A stretch of 19,391 nucleotides of DNA from Rickettsiales bacterium. Its GTDB lineage: Bacteria > Pseudomonadota > Alphaproteobacteria > Rickettsiales > CANDYO01. The stretch spans positions 1 to 19,391 of the forward strand of contig CANDYO010000015.1 of assembly GCA_947424995.1 (NCBI GenBank), in the 5' to 3' direction. A program made the translations under genes and the position numbers. This document shows, piece by piece, positions 15,748 to 19,391 of this stretch (the stretch's first letter is position 1; every line of letters begins with the position of its first letter). The notes below the pieces were generated by a model that was not told the origin of the DNA, did no database searches, and saw only the letters and a program-made list of their open reading frames with translations.

Positions 15748-16350
15748 TTAGGATTCACCAAGTAGTGCATGCTTCGTTTCTTGTGGATGGATAATATAAT
15801 CAACAATTTGATAACTTATCTCTGTAGCTTCCGGTAATAGATAGATACTATTCACGGCTTCTAATAATCCAATTACCGCTCCTATAAATTTTTGCTCTTC
15901 TAGTATATCATTCAATAGTTCTCTAGATAACATTTCAATTGCTTCGATGTTCATTGCAACAATGATATTAGTAGGTTTATCATTTTTACATTTATCATTA
16001 TAGTCACATAAAGCATATTCTACATGGTTTAGAGCACCTAATATTGCTTCTAATGCAAATTTGCTACTACCTAAAGCAATATCGTAATAATAAAAAATTC
16101 CTTGCCTAAAATTACTAAGTGTTATTATAGCATATTTAGATAGATACTCTGCTGCGCCGCCTTCAGCGTATGAATACATACCATGATTTTTTAAGGTGAG
16201 TGCTTCAATATAGTAACCAATTCCAGATGCAACGGTGTTTATAATAGATAATTTAATAACTGACTGTTTAGTCAGCGCAGGTAACGCCGAGAAAAATGTT
16301 GGAATTACAGAAGCAATATAAAATAATTCTATGGTTGATAACCCGTCCAC
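15748..16350 (-). CDS. Hypothetical helical, partly hydrophobic protein
   Basis: The 200-residue product is not recognised. It has hydrophobic stretches at about 8-25, 34-52 and 156-172 that could be membrane helices, separated by an amphipathic region with two Cys ('YALCDYNDKCKND', 112-124). The only plausible start is a GTG (16348-16350): a TAA is four codons upstream in frame and there is no good ribosome site, so the N terminus may have been altered or lost. It lies 108 bp upstream of the 588-residue putative peptidase on the same strand and may be cotranscribed with it; membrane partner, immunity-like or chaperone roles cannot be told apart. Confidence 0.6.
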   Translation of the reverse strand: MDGLSTIELFYIASVIPTFFSALPALTKQSVIKLSIINTVASGIGYYIEALTLKNHGMYSYAEGGAAEYLSKYAIITLSNFRQGIFYYYDIALGSSKFALEAILGALNHVEYALCDYNDKCKNDKPTNIIVAMNIEAIEMLSRELLNDILEEQKFIGAVIGLLEAVNSIYLLPEATEISYQIVDYIIHPQETKHALLGES

Positions 16351-16554
16351 AATTAAGTATACTTATCCAATTTATCATCGATTCAGGTGCTCACTTGATT
16401 CAAAATGTAGTCTGCGCGCCTTCACGATTCAAATCGAATAAATCTATTTTAATTCTGGAAATGGTGTAATTTAAAGCTTGTAATTTAATTTTTTATTGCA
16501 ATTTTTACTAGAATGACTTAACTAGAAGTCTACTAAATCAAAAACATATAAAAT
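16351..16554. other. Divergent intergenic region with a possible relic element and a small palindrome
   Basis: No intact gene is present. Segment 16400-16468 on the minus strand reads as a short open fragment containing 'IDLFDLNREGAQTTF' before a stop, and is locally GC-rich (CTGCGCGCC at 16412-16420) compared with the flanks; GATTCA or its near copies occur three times (around 16380, 16397 and 16426). It may be a relic of a dispersed element or of a dead gene. Nearer metN, GACTT-aactag-AAGTC (16515-16530) is a small palindrome that could be an operator. No riboswitch fold was recognised and no clear Shine-Dalgarno sequence precedes metN. Confidence 0.4.
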
Positions 16555-17601
16555 ATGGCCGAAAATATTATCAAAATTCATCAGCTTAATAAAAAATTCC
16601 TTCAGCAAGAAGTGCTCAAAGATATCAATTTATCGATTAAGCAAGGCAGTATCACCGGTATTATTGGTAAGAGTGGTGCTGGTAAAACAACATTGCTGCG
16701 TTGCATGAATTTATTAGAGCAGCCTGATAGCGGATCAATAGAAATTAATGGCAAAAACATTCTTAAATTAAACGCTACCAAACTAAAGCCTGTCAGACAA
16801 AAAATTGGGATGGTGTTTCAAGCTTTTAACTTACTTAGTAATTATACAGTCGCTCAAAATATAGCTCTTCCTCTTGAAATCGCTGGCAAAGCTAAGCAAT
16901 ATATTAATCAAAAGATACGTGCTATTGCTAAGCTAGTTGGATTAAAAGATAAACTAACTGAATATCCAAGTTGTCTAAGCGGAGGACAAAAACAGCGAGT
17001 AGCGATAGCTAGGGCTTTAGTTGGGGAAGTTGAGATTCTGCTTTGCGATGAATTTACTTCAGCTCTTGATCCAGAAACTACCTTAGAAGTATTAGAGTTA
17101 CTTCGAGACATTAATCAAAATCTAGGTGTTACCATTATTCTAATTACTCATGATATGTCGGTTATTCGTGAAATTTGTGATTTTGTTTTTGTGATTGATG
17201 ATGGTCAAATTATTGAAAATGGTGAAATTGAGCAGATTTTTTATACTCCCAGCCATCAAGTGACTAAGTCATTAATTAACACTATGTTTGCTAGAGATAT
17301 TCCTAATGTATTTAAGGTAAGGATTACTAAACATCCAGTTAGCAATGGTGATATAATGCTCAGATTACTTTTTGGTAAAAATAGTTCTCAGCAAGCAATT
17401 ATTTCTGAAATGATTAAAATTTTTGATATGTCGATCAATATTATTGCAGGACATTTAGATCATATCCGTGATGCTACACTTGGGAATTTACTGATAACTT
17501 TTAAATATGAGCCAAAATTACTGTCAAAAGTTATTAGCTATCTTGAGAAGCATCAGATTCGTCTTGAACTGCTTTGCTATTTAAGGGGAACGGATGAGTG
17601 A
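16555..17601 (+). CDS. metN: Methionine ABC transporter ATP-binding protein MetN
   Basis: ATPase subunit of the MetNIQ importer for methionine. The 348 residues show Walker A 'GKSGAGKTT' (38-46), Q-loop 'VFQ' (87-89), signature 'LSGGQKQR' (141-148), Walker B 'ILLCDE' (161-166), and the H-loop 'LITHD'. The C-terminal ~85 residues (about 263-345) form the NIL/ACT-like domain by which MetN senses cytoplasmic methionine and inhibits transport. Full normal length. It heads a three-gene operon, overlapping metI by 8 bp. Substrate methionine is supported by the NIL domain plus the neighbouring metI and metQ. Confidence 0.94.
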   Translation: MAENIIKIHQLNKKFLQQEVLKDINLSIKQGSITGIIGKSGAGKTTLLRCMNLLEQPDSGSIEINGKNILKLNATKLKPVRQKIGMVFQAFNLLSNYTVAQNIALPLEIAGKAKQYINQKIRAIAKLVGLKDKLTEYPSCLSGGQKQRVAIARALVGEVEILLCDEFTSALDPETTLEVLELLRDINQNLGVTIILITHDMSVIREICDFVFVIDDGQIIENGEIEQIFYTPSHQVTKSLINTMFARDIPNVFKVRITKHPVSNGDIMLRLLFGKNSSQQAIISEMIKIFDMSINIIAGHLDHIRDATLGNLLITFKYEPKLLSKVISYLEKHQIRLELLCYLRGTDE

Positions 17602-18226
17602 TTTAATAATTCAAGCTTTGTTTGAGACTTTATTAATGGTTTTTGCGTCATCATTAATTGGTATAGTTTTTGGTCTACCGTTAGCGATGGTTTTGTTTAA
17701 TTATAGCAAAATGTCTAAGGTGAAATCGCTTTATCATATTTTAAGTTTCTTAGTTAATGCTAGTAGATCCATTCCATATATTATTCTAGTAGTTTTAATG
17801 ATACCATTTAGCAGGATAATTGTTGGCTCTTCAATAGGGGTATATGCAGCAATCATTCCACTAGGAGCTTCAGCTGTTTTATTGGTCGCCAGAATAATAG
17901 AAGATGCTTTTAACAATGTGTTGCCAGGGTTGATTGAAGTCGGCATGGCAATGGGGGCATCTAAACTACAAATTTTCTGTAAAATTTTAATTCCAGAAGC
18001 TTTACCAAATATAGTGGCAGGGGTTACCTTAGTGGTGATTAACCTAGTAGGATTTTCAGCAATGGCTGGAGCTGTTGGCGGAGGAGGTTTGGGAGATTTA
18101 GCAATTCGTTATGGTTATCAACGCTATAACTTAGAAGTGTTAGCAATTATTGTAGTGATTCTAATATTGTTAGTGCAAATTATTCAAATTATTGGTAATA
18201 AAATATCTAATCAACTTAAGAGGTAA
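17594..18226 (+). CDS. metI: Methionine ABC transporter permease MetI
   Basis: Membrane subunit of the MetNIQ importer; two copies form the translocation path and dock on MetN. The 210 residues give five hydrophobic segments, as in MetI, and the coupling-helix EAA-like region 'IEVGMAMGASKLQIFCKILI' (115-134) that contacts the ATPase, followed by 'GAVGGGGLGDLAIRYGYQRY' (156-175), a strongly conserved MetI block. The start ATG lies within the end of metN (8-bp overlap) behind AAGGGG, so translation is coupled. Of normal length and intact. Confidence 0.94.
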   Translation: MSDLIIQALFETLLMVFASSLIGIVFGLPLAMVLFNYSKMSKVKSLYHILSFLVNASRSIPYIILVVLMIPFSRIIVGSSIGVYAAIIPLGASAVLLVARIIEDAFNNVLPGLIEVGMAMGASKLQIFCKILIPEALPNIVAGVTLVVINLVGFSAMAGAVGGGGLGDLAIRYGYQRYNLEVLAIIVVILILLVQIIQIIGNKISNQLKR

Positions 18227-18233
18227 AACAGTT

Positions 18234-18992
18234 ATGCTCAATAAAATTCTAGTTATCTTCTTATCTTTCTATGCTCTGAATGCAACGGCTTTATCAGTAG
18301 GGGTTACTGCTGGACCACATGTATTGATTATGGAAGAGGTAAGAAAACAAGCTCAAGCAGAAAACATCAATCTTAAGATTATTGAGTTTAATGATTTTAT
18401 TTTACCTAATGCTGCCTTAAATGAAGGGGATATAGATTTTAATTCATATCAACATCAACCATTTTTAGATGAGCAAATTAAATCCAGAGGTTATAAGTTA
18501 GTATCAATTGCTAAAACTATAATTTTACCTTTAGGTATCTATTCTAGTAAGCATGCCGGTTTAAGTGATATTCAAGACGGGGCGACTATTGCGCTGCCAA
18601 ATGATCCAACCAATTTAGGCAGAGCCTTAAATTTACTAAAAAAAGCTAAATTAATTGAATTGAACGATGCTGAAAATCCTAGCATTTTAGATATAACTGC
18701 TAATCCTAAAAAGCTTAAGTTAGTAGAACTTGAAGCTCCGCAAATTCCAAGAGTGCTAGTGGATGTGGATTATGGAATTACTAATACTGATTGGATTATG
18801 CTAGCAGGTATAGACCCGAATAGCGCGTTACTTAGTGAAGATAAAGACTCGCCTTATGCCAATATTATAGTTACGCGCAGTGATAATCAAAATAATCCTG
18901 AAATATTGCGTATTGTTGAAATTTATCATAGTGATCATATCAAGAATTATATCCTGACAGAGTTTAAAGGTGCAGTTCTTCCTGCTTGGTGA
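18234..18992 (+). CDS. metQ: Methionine-binding protein MetQ (NlpA family) without a lipobox
   Basis: Substrate-binding subunit that delivers methionine to MetNI in the periplasm. The start at 18234 is chosen because AAGAGG lies just upstream and the protein then begins with a signal peptide ('MLNKILVIFLSFYALNATA', cut near Ala19); the longer frame back to 18192 lies within metI. Mature blocks typical of NlpA/MetQ are 'VGVTAGPHVLIMEEV', 'LNEGDIDFNSYQHQPFLDE', 'PNDPTNLGRALNLL', and 'ITNTDWIMLAGIDP'. Most MetQ proteins of enteric bacteria have a lipobox Cys after the signal; none is present here, so this form should be a soluble periplasmic protein. 252 residues, normal length. Seven bp after metI. 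Confidence 0.93.
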   Translation: MLNKILVIFLSFYALNATALSVGVTAGPHVLIMEEVRKQAQAENINLKIIEFNDFILPNAALNEGDIDFNSYQHQPFLDEQIKSRGYKLVSIAKTIILPLGIYSSKHAGLSDIQDGATIALPNDPTNLGRALNLLKKAKLIELNDAENPSILDITANPKKLKLVELEAPQIPRVLVDVDYGITNTDWIMLAGIDPNSALLSEDKDSPYANIIVTRSDNQNNPEILRIVEIYHSDHIKNYILTEFKGAVLPAW

Positions 18993-19043
18993 TTTGACTG
19001 AGTAAATTGTTTTGGTTCTGGTGTATCTCGAAACAACCGATGC

Positions 19044-19163
19044 CGTCACCCTTGGCCGAAGGCCGAGGGTCCAGATAAAATCTCTTAATGAATTGAGTCT
19101 AAAGGTTTCTAAAAGTTTTTAACTAGATCCTCGGCCAGCGCTAACGCTCGGCCAAGGATGACG
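19044..19163 (+). repeat. Dispersed palindromic repeat, copy B
   Basis: A 120-bp segment starting CGTCACCCTTGGCCGAAGGC and ending GGCCAAGGATGACG; the ends pair as inverted repeats, with inner pairing GGCCGAGG against CCTCGGCC. It aligns throughout with copy A at 8869-8990 in the same orientation, including the middle ATAAAATCTCTTAA against AAAAATCTCTTAA; similarity continues weakly to about 19182. It is in the 319-bp gap between metQ (ends 18992) and the next gene (19312). The rest of that gap holds the promoter at 19256-19284; I see nothing else in it. It may terminate metNIQ transcription. Confidence 0.85.
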
Positions 19164-19255
19164 ACCTCAAGCGCTTTAAATGTGAGCTTAAGTCCGCGTA
19201 ATATTTTTGCTTGTAACCAGAGCATTCTGCTAATCCTCAATAATTTCTATTGTAT

Positions 19256-19284
19256 TTGATATTACATATTATAGTATCTATTAT
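19256..19284 (+). promoter_or_regulatory. Predicted sigma-70-type promoter of the gene starting at 19312
   Basis: TTGATA (19256-19261) and TATTAT (19279-19284) are separated by exactly 17 bp. A start near 19291 would give a leader of about 20 nt containing AGGAG (19300-19304) 7 nt before the ATG. The whole arrangement is close to consensus, suggesting a well-expressed gene. Confidence 0.6.
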
Positions 19285-19311
19285 AGCTAAAAATAATTTA
19301 GGAGATAAGTA

Positions 19312-19391
19312 ATGTCTGAAAATAACGCAACTACTATAAGAACAATTGGAGCGGTTAAATTACTGGTTGGCGTAATTATGTTGCCTTTAAG
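19312..19391 (+). CDS. Start of an unidentified gene, cut by window edge
   Basis: An ATG behind a strong AGGAG site opens a frame with no stop before the window end (26 codons visible). The protein begins 'MSENNATTIRTIGAVKLLVG' and continues with a hydrophobic run (VIMLPL), so a membrane helix may start around residue 14. Too short to assign a family. A near-consensus promoter directly upstream supports a real transcription unit. Confidence 0.65.
   Translation, partial: MSENNATTIRTIGAVKLLVGVIMLPL

Noticed and set aside
16380..16440. Possible tRNA-like T-arm (GATTCAAATC) in the metN upstream region.
   Set aside because: The 5-bp stem does not pair and no acceptor or anticodon arm can be formed.
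18192..18233. Longer metQ with 14 more N-terminal residues.
   Set aside because: It would lie within the end of metI and would put a basic extension before an otherwise normal signal peptide; AAGAGG is placed for 18234.

Overview
The window is AT-rich DNA with closely packed genes. Several markers point to an alphaproteobacterium of the Rickettsiales/Holosporales type: a ChpT-like histidine phosphotransferase, a PhaR regulator next to hemF, an alphaproteobacterial-style CheR/CheB/CheA set, dispersed palindromic repeats ending in CGTCATCC/GGATGACG, and a gene decaying by frameshift. This placement comes from gene content only. No rRNA, tRNA, CRISPR array or transposase gene was seen.

Left part (1-5889, minus strand): a chemotaxis operon transcribed from a good sigma-70-type promoter (5861-5889) in the order chpT, cheA, cheW, cheB, cheR, followed at the window edge by the start of a small membrane protein gene. 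CheA is a fusion with a second CheW-like domain and a C-terminal receiver domain. No separate cheY and no chemoreceptor or flagellar gene is present here.

Centre-left (5923-10154): a plus-strand 5-formyltetrahydrofolate cyclo-ligase gene faces a minus-strand bufferin-type RiPP operon. Between them lies a 250-bp element with 33-bp perfect terminal inverted repeats and six small hairpins. The operon holds bufA (a secreted four-Cys DUF2282 precursor), bufB (DUF692/MNIO enzyme), bufC (DUF2063 partner) and bufD (DoxX-type membrane protein). A 122-bp repeat sits between bufA and bufB and has overwritten the 5' end of bufB. Two unassigned Cys-containing genes precede bufA; the 173-residue one appears to contain three ~50-residue Cys-pair repeats.

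Centre (10256-13111): a yifB/comM-type gene broken by two single-base deletions, then phaR-hemF on the plus strand with no gap between them.

Centre-right (13203-16350): a protein with two degenerate J-domain-like units lacking HPD, converging on a 588-residue protein with a His-Gly...Ser-Cys signature of clan CD (caspase-fold) peptidases, preceded by a 200-residue helical protein. These are the accessory, possibly host-directed genes and the least explained part of the window.

Right end (16351-19391, plus strand): a metN-metI-metQ methionine importer, a second copy of the 120-bp repeat, a clear promoter and the first 26 codons of a further gene. The importer and the repeats fit an organism that takes nutrients from a host, while the che operon implies it retains, or recently had, a motile phase.
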